A stretch of 53,460 nt of DNA from Rhizobium sp. Q54 (GTDB taxonomy: Bacteria; Pseudomonadota; Alphaproteobacteria; Rhizobiales; Xanthobacteraceae). Positions 44,004-52,964 of the stretch are shown piece by piece. The translations under genes were made by a program, and so were the position numbers. How positions within the stretch are numbered: position 1 is the stretch's first letter; each line of letters opens with the position of its first letter. The stretch is taken from assembly GCA_945870035.1 (NCBI GenBank), contig CAMBQQ010000014.1, positions 1 through 53,460 on the forward strand, in the 5' to 3' direction. The notes under the pieces were generated by a model. It saw only the letters and a list, made by a program, of their open reading frames with translations. It was not told the origin of the DNA and made no database searches.

Positions 44004-45293
44004 ATGGCGCAATTGACCGACGATTGCTTCGCGTTTTCCGGCCCGCTGCTGCCGTTGCAGGACATGGAGCGGTTGATCGTGGAACGCATCGTCCCGGTTA
44101 ACGACACCGAGCGCGTGCCGTTGCGCAGCGCGCGCGGCCGCGTCAGCGCCGCCGATGTTCTTGCCCCTGTCGATCTGCCGCCGTTCGATAATTCCGCGGT
44201 CGATGGTTACGCTGTGCGCCATGGGGATCTGGCGCTCGACGGCGACACAAAACTCGCCGTTGCCGGACGCCTGCAAGCCGGGGCGCGTGCCGATATGACG
44301 CTGTCGAGCAGGCAGGCGATCCGCATTTTCACCGGCGCGGCGATGCCGTCCGGCGCGGACACGGTGTTCATGCAGGAAGATGTCACGCTCGACGGCGGCA
44401 ACGTCATCGTGCCGAAGGGGCTGGCGCTCGGCTCCAACCGCCGCCTCGCCGGCGAAGACGTCCCGGCCGGACGTCTGGTCTTGCCGGCGGGCACGGTGCT
44501 GGAGGCGCAGCATATCGCGCTGCTCGCCGCCTTGGGCCTGACCGACATCGCGGTGCGCCGCCGGCTCAAGGTGGCCATCTTTTCAACCGGCGACGAAGTC
44601 GTCGAGCCAGGCAGCCAGCGCGGCGCCGCCGCGATCTTTGACGCCAACCGTTATCTGCTGAGTGCGCTGCTGGAACGGCTCGGCGTCGTCGTCACCGATC
44701 TCGGCATTCTCGCCGACGAGCCGACTGAGCTGGCGCGGGCGCTGGCCAAGGCGGCGGCCTGGCACGATCTGGTCATTACATCCGGCGGCGTTTCCACCGG
44801 CGAGGCCGATCATGTGCGCGGCGCGGTCGAGCGCATCGGTTCGCTGACGTTCTGGCGCGTCGCCATCAAGCCGGGCCGGCCGGTGGCGATGGGCGTCATT
44901 CGCGCCGCGGCGCGCAAGGACCGCGCCGCGCATTCGGGCGCCGCCTTTGTCGGGCTGCCGGGCAATCCGGTGGCGGTGTTCGTGACATTCGTGCGCGTGG
45001 TTAAGCCCCTGCTATTGCAGCTCGGCGGCGCGCGGCCGCAACGCCTGATGCCGCTGCCGGTGCGCGCGGCTTTCGCCTACAAGAAAAAGAAAGATCGCCG
45101 CGAATATGTCCGTGTCGCGCTGCGCGTCGGCGCCGATGGCGAGGTCGAGGCGATCAAGCACCCGCAGGACGGCGCCGGCATTCTGACGTCGCTGACCGAG
45201 ACCGACGGCCTGCTGGAATTTCCGGAGGACGTCACCTCGATCGCGCCGGGCGACCGCGTCGGGTTTTTGTCTTACGCGGCGCTGATGGGGTGA
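44004..45293 (+). CDS. moeA: Molybdopterin molybdenumtransferase
   Basis: 429 residues with FDNSAVDGYAVRHGDL, RIFTGAAMPSGADTVFMQED, IFSTGDEVVEPGS, TSGGVSTGEADHVRGAVERIG and GLPGNPVAVFVTF, the complete MoeA set. It inserts molybdate into adenylylated molybdopterin. The motif GGVSTGEADHV differs from the nearby paralogue and marks this as the genuine enzyme. Convergent with mobA across an inverted-repeat element. Confidence 0.94.
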   Translation: MAQLTDDCFAFSGPLLPLQDMERLIVERIVPVNDTERVPLRSARGRVSAADVLAPVDLPPFDNSAVDGYAVRHGDLALDGDTKLAVAGRLQAGARADMTLSSRQAIRIFTGAAMPSGADTVFMQEDVTLDGGNVIVPKGLALGSNRRLAGEDVPAGRLVLPAGTVLEAQHIALLAALGLTDIAVRRRLKVAIFSTGDEVVEPGSQRGAAAIFDANRYLLSALLERLGVVVTDLGILADEPTELARALAKAAAWHDLVITSGGVSTGEADHVRGAVERIGSLTFWRVAIKPGRPVAMGVIRAAARKDRAAHSGAAFVGLPGNPVAVFVTFVRVVKPLLLQLGGARPQRLMPLPVRAAFAYKKKKDRREYVRVALRVGADGEVEAIKHPQDGAGILTSLTETDGLLEFPEDVTSIAPGDRVGFLSYAALMG

Positions 45294-45297
45294 TCGC

Positions 45298-45447
45298 TTC
45301 TTATCCCTCCCCGGTTACGGGGAGTGTCGCGAGCGAAGCGAGCGGGGTGGGGCGATGTTCGATATTAATCTCGGGCGAAACCCCACCCGACCCGCCTTCG
45401 CTAACGCGATGGCGGGCCACCCTCCCCTTGCGGGGGAGGGATAAGAA
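45298..45447. repeat. 150-base MITE-like element with 15-base terminal inverted repeats
   Basis: It is bounded by TTCTTATCCCTCCCC (45298-45312) and its exact reverse complement (45433-45447) and fills almost the whole gap between the convergent moeA and mobA stops (five and three bases left). No ORF is inside. Similar CCCTCCCC-type repeats are frequent in the order. The arms and the inner C/G-rich halves can fold into a long hairpin and may serve as a two-way terminator. Confidence 0.8.
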
Positions 45448-45449
45448 AG

Positions 45450-46076
45450 CTAGCCACCGGCCGCGATTTTCTCCGCCTTGGCGGCGTCTTCCGGCGTATT
45501 GACGTTGAAGAACGGATCGACCGGCGTGTCGGGCCAGTCGGCAATGGCGATGCCGTGCCGCGCCGTCCAGATTTCGATCTTGTGCAGGCCTTCGTCCCAC
45601 AGCGCCTTGCGCAAATCCTCGCGCAGCGCCAAAGGCCACAGGCCAACGACGGGATGCCGCCATTCGCCGGAGCGCGCGCAAGCGAGCGGCACGCCGGCGC
45701 CCATTTTGCGCCGCGCCTCGTGCAGGCGCTCGACCAGATCGTCCGGCAGAAACGGACAATCGCCCGGCACGCTCAGCAGCCATTCGATGCCGTTGTCCTG
45801 CGCGGCCAGGTAATCGAGCCCGGCGAGAATGCCGGCGAGAGGACCGGCGAAATCAGGCACGCTGTCGGCGACGACATCGAGGCCGGTGTCGGCAAAGCGG
45901 GACGCATCGCCATTGGCGTTGAGCACCATGCCCTGCACCTGGCCGGACAAGGTGCCCAGCACGCTGTCAAGAATGGTGACGCCACCGATCTTGATGCGTG
46001 CCTTGTCGCCGCCGCCCATGCGGCGCGCCTGGCCGCCGGCAAGCACAAGGCCGAAAGTGGGGGGAGGGGGGATCAT
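45450..46076 (-). CDS. mobA: Molybdenum cofactor guanylyltransferase
   Basis: 208 residues: GLVLAGGQARRMGGGDKARIKIGG is the nucleotide-binding loop, followed by VVADSVPDFAGPLAGILAGLD and SVPGDCPFLPDDLVERL. MobA transfers GMP to molybdenum-molybdopterin to give the bis-MGD cofactor used by formate dehydrogenases. It is flanked on both sides by inverted-repeat elements, one of which lies in its leader. Confidence 0.93.
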   Translation of the reverse strand: MIPPPPTFGLVLAGGQARRMGGGDKARIKIGGVTILDSVLGTLSGQVQGMVLNANGDASRFADTGLDVVADSVPDFAGPLAGILAGLDYLAAQDNGIEWLLSVPGDCPFLPDDLVERLHEARRKMGAGVPLACARSGEWRHPVVGLWPLALREDLRKALWDEGLHKIEIWTARHGIAIADWPDTPVDPFFNVNTPEDAAKAEKIAAGG

Positions 46077-46108
46077 TGTTATTCTCGAAGCGGCGCGGCA
46101 AGCGCGTT

Positions 46109-46267
46109 TTCCCCTCTCCCCTTGTGGGAGAGGGTGCCTTCGCGGAGGCGAAGCCGAGCGAAGGCGGGTGAGGGGTCGGAACCGGTTCGAGAGGCTGACC
46201 CCTCACCCGGCTCGCGCTTCGCTTTCGCTTCGCGCGATCCACCCTCTCCCACAAGGGGAGAGGGGAA
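46109..46267. repeat. 159-base nested palindromic element with 28-base terminal repeats
   Basis: The outer arms (46109-46136 and 46240-46267) are perfect 28-base inverted repeats of the CCCTCTCCCC...GGGAGAGGG type. Inside, GGGTGAGGGGTC (46166-46177) and GACCCCTCACCC (46197-46208) form a second 12-base pair around a 19-base loop. The element sits between fdhD and mobA, just upstream of the mobA start, so it may shape that leader RNA. No ORF inside. It is different in sequence from the element at 45298-45447. Confidence 0.85.
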
Positions 46268-46298
46268 GAAAGAGCGCCACGCGCGGCCACTCAATAAC

Positions 46299-47177
46299 TC
46301 AGTCATTATCCACGGCCGCCTTGCGCCGGTGCTTCGAGCTTTCTTCTTCGACCTTGTCGAGATCCTGATCGAACACGATGCGGTCTTCGCCGGCCAGCGC
46401 GACGAAACGCTTGCCGCGCGCGCGGCCGATCAAGGTGAGGTTCGCCTTGCGCGCCAGCTCGACGCCCCAGGCGGTGAAGCCCGAACGCGAAATCAGAATC
46501 GGAATGCCCATGCGCACGGTTTTGATCACCATTTCCGAGGTCAACCGGCCGGTGGTGTAGAAGATCTTGTCTGACGGCGACACCTTCTCCTTGAACATCC
46601 AGCCGGCGATCTTGTCGACAGCGTTGTGGCGGCCGACGTCTTCCATATAGACCAACGGCTGGCCCTCATGCGCCAGCACGCAGCCGTGAATGGCGCCGGC
46701 TTCAAGATAAAGCGACGGCGTGGTGTTGATCTTGTGCGTCAGCGCATAGAGCCATGACGTTCGCAATTGCGTGTTCGGCAGCGACACGCCCTCGAGCGCT
46801 TCCATCAGGTCGCCAAACACGGTGCCCTGCGCGCAGCCGGAGGTCTGCACCTTCTTTTTCATCTTCTTTTCGTAATTGGTCTTGCGCTTGGTGCGCACGA
46901 CCACGACCGACAGCTCCTCGTCGTAGTCGACGCTTTCGACGACATCGTCCGCCAGCAGCATGTTCTGGTTCAACAGAAAGCCGACCGCGAGATACTCCGG
47001 ATAATCGCCGATGGTCATGGCGGTGACGATTTCCTGGCTGTTGAGGAAGATCGTCAAGGCACGCTCGACCGTTACCGAGGTGTCGATTTTGGCGCCGGTC
47101 TGGTCGATGCCGGAGACGCGCTCGGTCAGACGTGGATCGAGCGGGTTCGGCTTGATGATGTAGCTGTCTGAATTCAT
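46299..47177 (-). CDS. fdhD: Formate dehydrogenase accessory sulfurtransferase
   Basis: 292 residues. FdhD-specific stretches include TIGDYPEYLAVGFLLNQ, TSGCAQGTVFGDL (with Cys115), HGCVLAHEG, VYMEDVGRHNAVDKIAGWM and FYTTGRLTSEMVIK. FdhD passes sulfur from a desulfurase to the formate dehydrogenase cofactor. E. coli FdhD has a Cys-x-x-Cys pair at this spot; here only one cysteine is present, as in some alphaproteobacterial homologues. Formate dehydrogenase subunit genes are outside the window. Confidence 0.93.
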   Translation of the reverse strand: MNSDSYIIKPNPLDPRLTERVSGIDQTGAKIDTSVTVERALTIFLNSQEIVTAMTIGDYPEYLAVGFLLNQNMLLADDVVESVDYDEELSVVVVRTKRKTNYEKKMKKKVQTSGCAQGTVFGDLMEALEGVSLPNTQLRTSWLYALTHKINTTPSLYLEAGAIHGCVLAHEGQPLVYMEDVGRHNAVDKIAGWMFKEKVSPSDKIFYTTGRLTSEMVIKTVRMGIPILISRSGFTAWGVELARKANLTLIGRARGKRFVALAGEDRIVFDQDLDKVEEESSKHRRKAAVDND

Positions 47178-47326
47178 GAGCCCAATCTAGGGAGTTGGCT
47201 GGCTGCGCGGAAGCCTTGGTCTGGATAAATGTACCGCATCATGGGCTAAAGGCACCGTATTGTGAAGTGCGCCGAGGCTCGTCAGAATGCGCGCAACGGC
47301 GTGACAATCGCCGAATGGAGGATGCC

Positions 47327-48301
47327 ATGGTGCGGACATTTCTCGCTACGCTCGCTGTCGCGTTCGTTGTCCAGTTTTCCCCGGCACAGGCCCAGGACTG
47401 GCCGCAGCGGCCGATCACCTTGATCGTGTCGCAACCGGCCGGCGCCAGTCCCGATGTCATGGCGCGCATGATCGCCGAACGCATGGGCAAGGCGCTTGGC
47501 CAGACGATCATCGTCGAGAACAAGCCGGGCGCCGGCAATGTCGTTGGCGCCACTGCCGCTGCCCGTGCCGCGCCGGACGGCTACACGCTGTTCTTCGCGA
47601 CCTCGGCGGCGCTCGTCACCAATCCCTACATGATGAAGAACCTGTCCTATGACCCGGTGAAGGACTTCGCGCCGATCGCGCTGGTGGCGCGCAGCAACCA
47701 GCTCATCGTTGTGCATCCGGATGTCGCGGCCAAGACCTTGCCGGAATTGATCGCGCTGGAAAAGAAAACGCCGGGCAAGTTCTCTTTGTCGGTCGACGGG
47801 CCGCGCAACCTCGCCGGCGTCACCGCGCAGGCACTGAACAAATATGCCGGCACGCAGTTCGTGCTGATCCCCTCGACTAATCCGAACGCCGGCGTTCAGG
47901 ACGTGATGACCGGACGCACGCAAGCCGGCATTTTCTCGGTGTCGATTGTCGAACAACTGGTGCGGGCCGGATCGCTGCGCGCGATCGCCATTGCATCGAA
48001 TGGCCGCGCGGCCAGCCTGCCCGACGTGCCGGCCGCCGCCGCCACACTGCCCGGCTTCGATTTCCAGGGCTGGTTCATGCTGATGACGCCGGCCGGCACG
48101 CCGCCGGCGATCATCGCCAAAGTGAATGCCGCGGCCGATGCCGCCACGAAGGACCCGCGGGTCATGGAACTGTCGTCCAAGCTCGGCTTCGATTTGCAGC
48201 CCGGCGGCGTCGGAACGCCGCAGGCGGCAGCGGCGTTCCTCAAGGTTCAACTCGGCGTCTGGGAAAAGATCACCAGGGAGCTGGGTATCGAGAAGCAGTG
48301 A
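47327..48301 (+). CDS. Bug-family (TctC-like) solute-binding protein
   Basis: The ATG at 47327, with GGAGG five bases before it, gives 324 residues; in-frame starts upstream lack this. A signal peptide (LATLAVAFVVQFSPAQAQ) is followed by DWPQRPITLIVSQPAGASPD, typical of Bug proteins of tripartite tricarboxylate transporters, and by VENKPGAGNVVGATAAARA and DGYTLFF. No TctA/TctB membrane genes are adjacent, so it is an orphan binding protein, as is common in this group. Ligand unknown, usually a carboxylate. Confidence 0.92.
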   Translation: MVRTFLATLAVAFVVQFSPAQAQDWPQRPITLIVSQPAGASPDVMARMIAERMGKALGQTIIVENKPGAGNVVGATAAARAAPDGYTLFFATSAALVTNPYMMKNLSYDPVKDFAPIALVARSNQLIVVHPDVAAKTLPELIALEKKTPGKFSLSVDGPRNLAGVTAQALNKYAGTQFVLIPSTNPNAGVQDVMTGRTQAGIFSVSIVEQLVRAGSLRAIAIASNGRAASLPDVPAAAATLPGFDFQGWFMLMTPAGTPPAIIAKVNAAADAATKDPRVMELSSKLGFDLQPGGVGTPQAAAAFLKVQLGVWEKITRELGIEKQ

Positions 48302-48463
48302 GCGCCAGTTCGAAGTCGCCATGGTCTGGCGGCGGCTGATTGCCTTCGCGCCCTCTCTGAGTACCGTCCTGACTTGACCTGCATCAACGTATACGAATGC
48401 GGGTTCCGCTATATGTTTTGCTGATGGGTGGTGACGATCCCGGCAAAATGGAAATCGGACCTT

Positions 48464-49525
48464 ATGAGCCTTGGCTCGCTAACCGACCGCGCACCTGAAG
48501 CGGGACCGTCGACCGCCAAGTGGACCGGATGGACAGTGATCGCACTGATTGCCTGGGGCGCTGTCTACAGCCAGCTCATTCCCTTTTCGACGTGGGTGGT
48601 TGAGACGACCGGTGTCGATCCCAATAGCCATTTCGGCGAGGCAATCAGTTTCTTCGCTTATGACACGCCGAAGGTCTTGATGTTGCTCACTTTGGTTGTG
48701 TTCGGCATGGGCGTCGTGCGCAGTTTCTTCTCGCCGGAAAAGACGCGGGCGTTGCTGGCTGGAAAACGCGAAGGCGTCGGCAACGTGATGGCCGCGTCGC
48801 TCGGCATCGTTACGCCATTTTGCTCGTGCTCCGCCGTGCCGATGTTCATCGGCTTCGTCAGCGCCGGTGTGCCGCTCGGTGTTACTTTTTCATTTCTGAT
48901 CGCCGCGCCGATGGTGAACGAAGTGGCTCTTGGGCTCTTGTTCGCGCTGGTGGGCTGGAAAGTGGCGCTGACCTATCTTGCGTTTGGCCTTGTCATCGCC
49001 ATCGTCGCTGGCTGGGTCATCGGCCGGTTGCATCTGGAACACTGGCTGGAAGAGTGGGTTCGCAACATCCGCGCGGGTGCCGTCGATTTGCCATCCGGAC
49101 AAGTCAGCGTCGTCGATCGCATCAAGGCGGGCATCGACGCCATCAAGGAGATTGTCGGAAAAGTCTGGCCATGGATCATCGCCGGAATCGCCGTTGGCGC
49201 CTTCATCCACGGCTATGTGCCCGCTGAATTGCTGGCGACGATCATGGGGCGGGACGCCTGGTGGTCGGTACCGGCCGCCGTGCTGATCGGCATTCCGATG
49301 TATTCCAACGCTGCCGGTATCATTCCGGTGATCGAGGCGCTTATCACCAAAGGCGCGGCGCTGGGAACCGTCCTCGCATTTATGATGTCGGTGATCGCGT
49401 TGTCACTTCCGGAAATGATCATCCTGCGCAAAGTTCTCAGCGTGAAAATGATTGCAGTCTTTATCGGTGTCGTCGGGACCGGCATCCTGGCGGTTGGTCT
49501 TTTGTTCAACGCCCTTTTCTCGTGA
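48464..49525 (+). CDS. ArsP/UPF0718-type permease with Cys-x-Cys motif
   Basis: 353 residues from the ATG at 48464; a GTG at 48428 would add 12 residues and cannot be excluded. About eight to nine membrane helices. The first half has GIVTPFCSCSAVPMFIGF, and the second half has the repeat-like GIPMYSNAAGIIPVIEALI. The family (DUF318, permease) includes ArsP organoarsenical exporters. It is followed 17 bases later by a thioredoxin-like gene, a known pairing. No arsR-like repressor or arsenic gene is nearby, so the substrate is open. Confidence 0.85.
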   Translation: MSLGSLTDRAPEAGPSTAKWTGWTVIALIAWGAVYSQLIPFSTWVVETTGVDPNSHFGEAISFFAYDTPKVLMLLTLVVFGMGVVRSFFSPEKTRALLAGKREGVGNVMAASLGIVTPFCSCSAVPMFIGFVSAGVPLGVTFSFLIAAPMVNEVALGLLFALVGWKVALTYLAFGLVIAIVAGWVIGRLHLEHWLEEWVRNIRAGAVDLPSGQVSVVDRIKAGIDAIKEIVGKVWPWIIAGIAVGAFIHGYVPAELLATIMGRDAWWSVPAAVLIGIPMYSNAAGIIPVIEALITKGAALGTVLAFMMSVIALSLPEMIILRKVLSVKMIAVFIGVVGTGILAVGLLFNALFS

Positions 49526-49542
49526 CCCCGCGGAGAAGATCC

Positions 49543-49779
49543 ATGAAAGACGTGAAAGTTCTCGGCCCTGGTTGCAAACGTTGCATTGCAACGGCCGAGA
49601 TGGTTCAGGCCGAAGCCGACAAGCTCGGCGTTCCGGTCACAATCGAAAAGGTGACCGACTACGCCGCCATCGCCGGCTTCGGCATCGTATCGACGCCCGG
49701 GATTGTGATCGACGGCAAGGTCGTGCATGCCGGCGGCCTGCCGAAGCCGGACGAGCTGTCCCGGTGGCACCAGGGTTGA
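49543..49779 (+). CDS. Small thioredoxin-fold protein (glutaredoxin-like)
   Basis: 78 residues after a good ribosome site (GGAGAAG). MKDVKVLGPGCKRCIATAEM contains the CKRC redox pair, followed by VSTPGIVIDGKVVHAGG with the conserved cis-proline. It matches the short MTH895/TM0996-like redox proteins that often accompany ArsP-like permeases and are proposed to keep the permease cysteines or a substrate reduced (inference). Confidence 0.88.
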   Translation: MKDVKVLGPGCKRCIATAEMVQAEADKLGVPVTIEKVTDYAAIAGFGIVSTPGIVIDGKVVHAGGLPKPDELSRWHQG

Positions 49780-49801
49780 TCACGATTCCAGCGAGTAGCG
49801 A

Positions 49802-50632
49802 TCACGCGCCGGTGTCGGTCGCGTTCGGATAGAACAACTGCTCGCCGTTGATCTTGTAACTGGCGATGGCTTTCTGGCCTTCCGGCGAGATCAGCCAGTC
49901 GATGAACTGCTGGCCGAGATCCTTCTTCACACTGGCGTGCTTGGCGGGATTGACCAGGATGACGCCGTACTGGTTGAACAGGCGCTTGTCGCCTTCGACG
50001 ACGATGGCGAGGTTGCTTTTGTTCTTGAAGCTGATCCAGGTGGCGCGGTCGGACAGGACATAGGCATTGCTGCTGCCGGCAGTGTTGAGCGCCGCGCCCA
50101 TGCCCTGGCCGATGGCCTTGTACCAGTCGCCTTTCTCCTTCTCGATGTCGACGCCGGCGGCTTTCCAGAGATTGAGTTCGGCGGAATGGGTGCCGGACCT
50201 GTCGCCGCGCGAGATGAACGCTGCTTTCTTGTTCTTGATGGTGGTGAGCGCCCTGGCGATGTCCTGGCCGCCCTTGATGCCGGCCGGATCGCTCTTCGGC
50301 CCGATCAGCACGAAGTCGTTATACATCACCGGGTTGCGCTTCACGCCGAAGCCGTCGGCGACGAATTTCTCCTCTTGCGCCTTGGCATGGACGAAGACGG
50401 CGTCGGCATCGCCGCGCCGCCCGGTGTCGAGCGCTTGTCCGGTGCCTTGCGAGATGACTTTCACCTCAATGCCGGTCTTCGCCTTGAACAGTGGCAGGAT
50501 GTGGCCGAACAGGCCGGAGTCCTGCGTCGATGTGGTGGAAGAGACGATAATGGATTTGTCCTGTGCGGTCGCGGGAACGACGGCGGCGAGGCCGAGGGCG
50601 AGCGCGGCGATGAGAGTGCGGCGGTTGAACAT
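49802..50632 (-). CDS. tupA: Tungstate ABC transporter, binding protein
   Basis: 276 residues with a signal peptide (TLIAALALGLAAVVPATAQ) and the TupA hallmark SSTTSTQDSGLFGHILPLF, where the TTST residues bind the oxyanion, then GQALDTGRRGDADAVFVHA. It gives the transporter high affinity for tungstate over molybdate in characterised members. Last gene of a tupB-tupC-tupA operon. It is close to Mo/W-cofactor genes. Confidence 0.93.
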   Translation of the reverse strand: MFNRRTLIAALALGLAAVVPATAQDKSIIVSSTTSTQDSGLFGHILPLFKAKTGIEVKVISQGTGQALDTGRRGDADAVFVHAKAQEEKFVADGFGVKRNPVMYNDFVLIGPKSDPAGIKGGQDIARALTTIKNKKAAFISRGDRSGTHSAELNLWKAAGVDIEKEKGDWYKAIGQGMGAALNTAGSSNAYVLSDRATWISFKNKSNLAIVVEGDKRLFNQYGVILVNPAKHASVKKDLGQQFIDWLISPEGQKAIASYKINGEQLFYPNATDTGA

Positions 50633-50659
50633 GGAAGAACCTTCTTCTGTGTGTTTTTG

Positions 50660-51379
50660 TCAGACCAGTAATTCGCCGGCGATGAAGTCGCGTGCTTCTT
50701 TCGTGCGCGGCTGGGCAAAGAATTCTTCGGCGGGCGCGTGTTCGATCAGCCGGCCGCGATGCAGCAGCGCGACATCGCCGCCGAGGCGCCGCGCCTGGCC
50801 GAGGTCGTGCGTCGACATCACGACTTTGACGCCGCGCGCGGCGACGTCGCGGACGATGTCTTCGATCGCCTTGGTCGAAGCCGGATCGAGACTGGCGGTC
50901 GGTTCGTCGAGAAACAGGATGGCCGGATCGCGCGCCAGCGCCCGCGCCAGAGCGAGGCGTTGCTGTTCGCCGCCCGACAGGCGGCGCGCCGGGCGGTTGC
51001 CCATGCCGGCAAGACCGACCAGCGCCAGCAGTTCATCGATACGTTGCGCGTGTGGTGTATCGGTGGCAGCGAGCGCATAGCCGATATTGGCGGCGGCCGA
51101 GCGGCGCAGCATGACCGGCCGTTGAAACACGATGGCGCGGCGCGCCGGTGAGGCATTGTCGCGGCCGCCCCAGCTGATGCGTCCACTGGTCAGCGGCAGC
51201 AGGCCCATCGCCGCGCGCAACAAGGTGGTTTTGCCGGAGCCGTTCGGCCCGACCAGCAGGGTCGGCGGCCCGGCGTCGAACATCAGCGATACTTTATCGA
51301 GAATCGTGACGGGCCCTGCGGCGATGGTCGCCTCGGTCAGGACAAGCGGGAGATCTGAAAAGGGCGCGCGCATGATCAT
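50660..51379 (-). CDS. tupC: Tungstate ABC transporter, ATP-binding protein
   Basis: 239 residues from the ATG at 51379, which overlaps the tupB stop by four bases. Walker A LLVGPNGSGKTT, signature RLSGGEQQRLALARAL and Walker B AILFLDEPTASLD are intact. A longer frame runs upstream through tupB but is an artefact of composition. Energises tungstate import together with TupB. Confidence 0.92.
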   Translation of the reverse strand: MIMRAPFSDLPLVLTEATIAAGPVTILDKVSLMFDAGPPTLLVGPNGSGKTTLLRAAMGLLPLTSGRISWGGRDNASPARRAIVFQRPVMLRRSAAANIGYALAATDTPHAQRIDELLALVGLAGMGNRPARRLSGGEQQRLALARALARDPAILFLDEPTASLDPASTKAIEDIVRDVAARGVKVVMSTHDLGQARRLGGDVALLHRGRLIEHAPAEEFFAQPRTKEARDFIAGELLV

Positions 51380-52068
51380 CCGACGTACCGTTCGCCGGCG
51401 CGCCGTGCGCCCCAGGCGAGTGCATTGATGACGACGACGATGGCGATCAGGACCAGGCCGAGCCCGATCGCCAATGGCAAGTCGCCTTTCGACGTTTCCA
51501 GCGCGATGGCCGTGGTCATGGTGCGGGTGAAGCCCTCGATATTGCCGCCGACGACAATGATGGCGCCGACCTCGGCGGCGGCGCGTCCGAAGCCGGCGAG
51601 CAGGACGGTCACCAGCGAAAAGCGTGCATCCCAGACCAAAGTCGCCACGCGGCCGAGCGGGCCGACACCGAGTGCCGCCAGTTCGTCTCGGTATTCGAGC
51701 CATAGGTCCTCGACGGTCTGCCGGGTCAGAGCGGCGATAATCGGCGTCACCAGAAGGGTTTGCGCGATCACCATGGCGCCAGGCGTGAACAACAGTCCCA
51801 ACGTTCCGAGCGGCCCTGACCGCGACAGCAGCAGATAGATGGCGAGGCCGGCGACCACCGGCGGCAGACCCATCAGCGCGTTCAGGACGACAATGACGCC
51901 CTCGCGGCCGGGGAAGCGGGTCAGCGCGAGCAGGGCGCCCAGCGGGATCCCGATCAGCGCCGCGCAAAGGACCGCGCTCAGGCTGACCAGCAGCGAAAGC
52001 CGGACGACGGCGTAGAGCGCCGGGTCGCCGGTCAGTACCAATTGCAAGGCAGACATTTCGCCGGTCAT
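51376..52068 (-). CDS. tupB: Tungstate ABC transporter, permease
   Basis: 230 residues with five to six membrane helices. The EAA-like cytoplasmic loop lies near YRDELAALGVGPLGRVATLVW, and AGFGRAAAEVGAIIVVGGNI is typical of TupB/ModB-type permeases. First gene of the tungstate operon; operator candidate about 50 bases upstream. Confidence 0.92.
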   Translation of the reverse strand: MTGEMSALQLVLTGDPALYAVVRLSLLVSLSAVLCAALIGIPLGALLALTRFPGREGVIVVLNALMGLPPVVAGLAIYLLLSRSGPLGTLGLLFTPGAMVIAQTLLVTPIIAALTRQTVEDLWLEYRDELAALGVGPLGRVATLVWDARFSLVTVLLAGFGRAAAEVGAIIVVGGNIEGFTRTMTTAIALETSKGDLPLAIGLGLVLIAIVVVINALAWGARRAGERYVG

Positions 52069-52116
52069 CAGTCGCTCAAAGCAGACCCGGATGTGTACGT
52101 CGGTTACTCTACCGGC

Positions 52117-52136
52117 TGTTTTATGAAATTAAAACA
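52117..52136. promoter_or_regulatory. Palindromic operator candidate upstream of tupBCA
   Basis: TGTTTTATGAAATTAAAACA is a perfect seven-base inverted repeat around six bases. It lies 49 bases before the tupB start, next to a TTGCAC...TTTTAA promoter-like pair on the minus strand. Tungstate and molybdate importers are usually repressed by TunR- or ModE-type proteins that bind such dyads; which regulator acts here is unknown, and none is encoded nearby. Confidence 0.5.
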
Positions 52137-52342
52137 AGGTAATGCCGGATTGTGCAATAGGAAAACCCGATCAAACGCCGGCGCGGCGCACTTGGCCGGG
52201 CGAGGCCGGGTCGCACAGCGCCGGGCGCGGGGTCTTTGGCCGCTTTCCGGCAGGAAATCGTGATTCAGTCGGCGCCTTTGTCGGTTTTCCGGCCTTCACG
52301 TCTTGCAAAAGACCGCCGCCGCCGTCATGAGCTAGCTGCGCG

Positions 52343-52432
52343 GGAGAGGTGGCCGAGTGGCTGAAGGCGCACGCTTGGAAAGCGTGTTTACGGGAAACCG
52401 TAACGTGGGTTCGAATCCCACTCTCTCCGCCA
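52343..52432 (+). tRNA. tRNA-Ser (anticodon GGA)
   Basis: A 90-base cloverleaf with long variable arm, the serine type. Acceptor GGAGAGG pairs with TCTCTCC; D-arm GGCCGAGTGG; anticodon loop CTTGGAAAG reads GGA; T-arm GTGGGTTCGAATCCCAC; discriminator G and encoded CCA at 52430-52432. The 3' half is a typical integration site for genomic islands, and the downstream DNA changes character. Confidence 0.97.
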
Positions 52433-52964
52433 GCCCTTCAGATAAGTATCTGATTATTAAAGAATATTATTTGGCCTCGCATGTGGCCCCACATCGAGCC
52501 CCCCATCACGGCGCTATTCGTTGCCAAGTGTGCCTCCCGAACTCGAACGCCTTAGGAGTATCCGGGCGTCGGGCACCTCGCCTATCTCGACTGGCCACTG
52601 CGCAAGCACTTGCGCTGTGCCTCACGCTGGTGGGGTTGGACACCCCCCCCCACATGGACCGGCGAACGACCCTCCCCCCGGTAGTATGGGTTGGCTCTCT
52701 TAACGAGGGTCGATTATTGGGTCGTGTAAAGTTTACCAAAAAAATCTAGTGAGTGCAGACAATGTCCGCATCTCATTGGCATTTCACTAGATGCCGCCCC
52801 CAACAAGGTTTCAAGGTGGTGGAAAGCACGACAACACACGAACGTGGTGCTATGTTCACGAGTTGCTATTGACCCCAATTCTGTAGTCAGCCTTTGCATC
52901 TGCGGTTAGCCAAGAGCGGGCCCGCTGGCCAAAACTGGCGAGCCCGTCAAAAACAACGGAACCA
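52433..52964. other. Non-coding, compositionally different stretch after tRNA-Ser
   Basis: About 530 bases without a convincing gene: the open frames here have no family resemblance or ribosome sites. The first 50 bases are AT-rich (GATAAGTATCTGATTATTAA). A hairpin with GCGCAAG/CTTGCGC arms is at 52596-52619 and a run of nine C is near 52650. It looks like decayed island DNA; no second copy of the tRNA 3' end is in the window. Confidence 0.6.
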
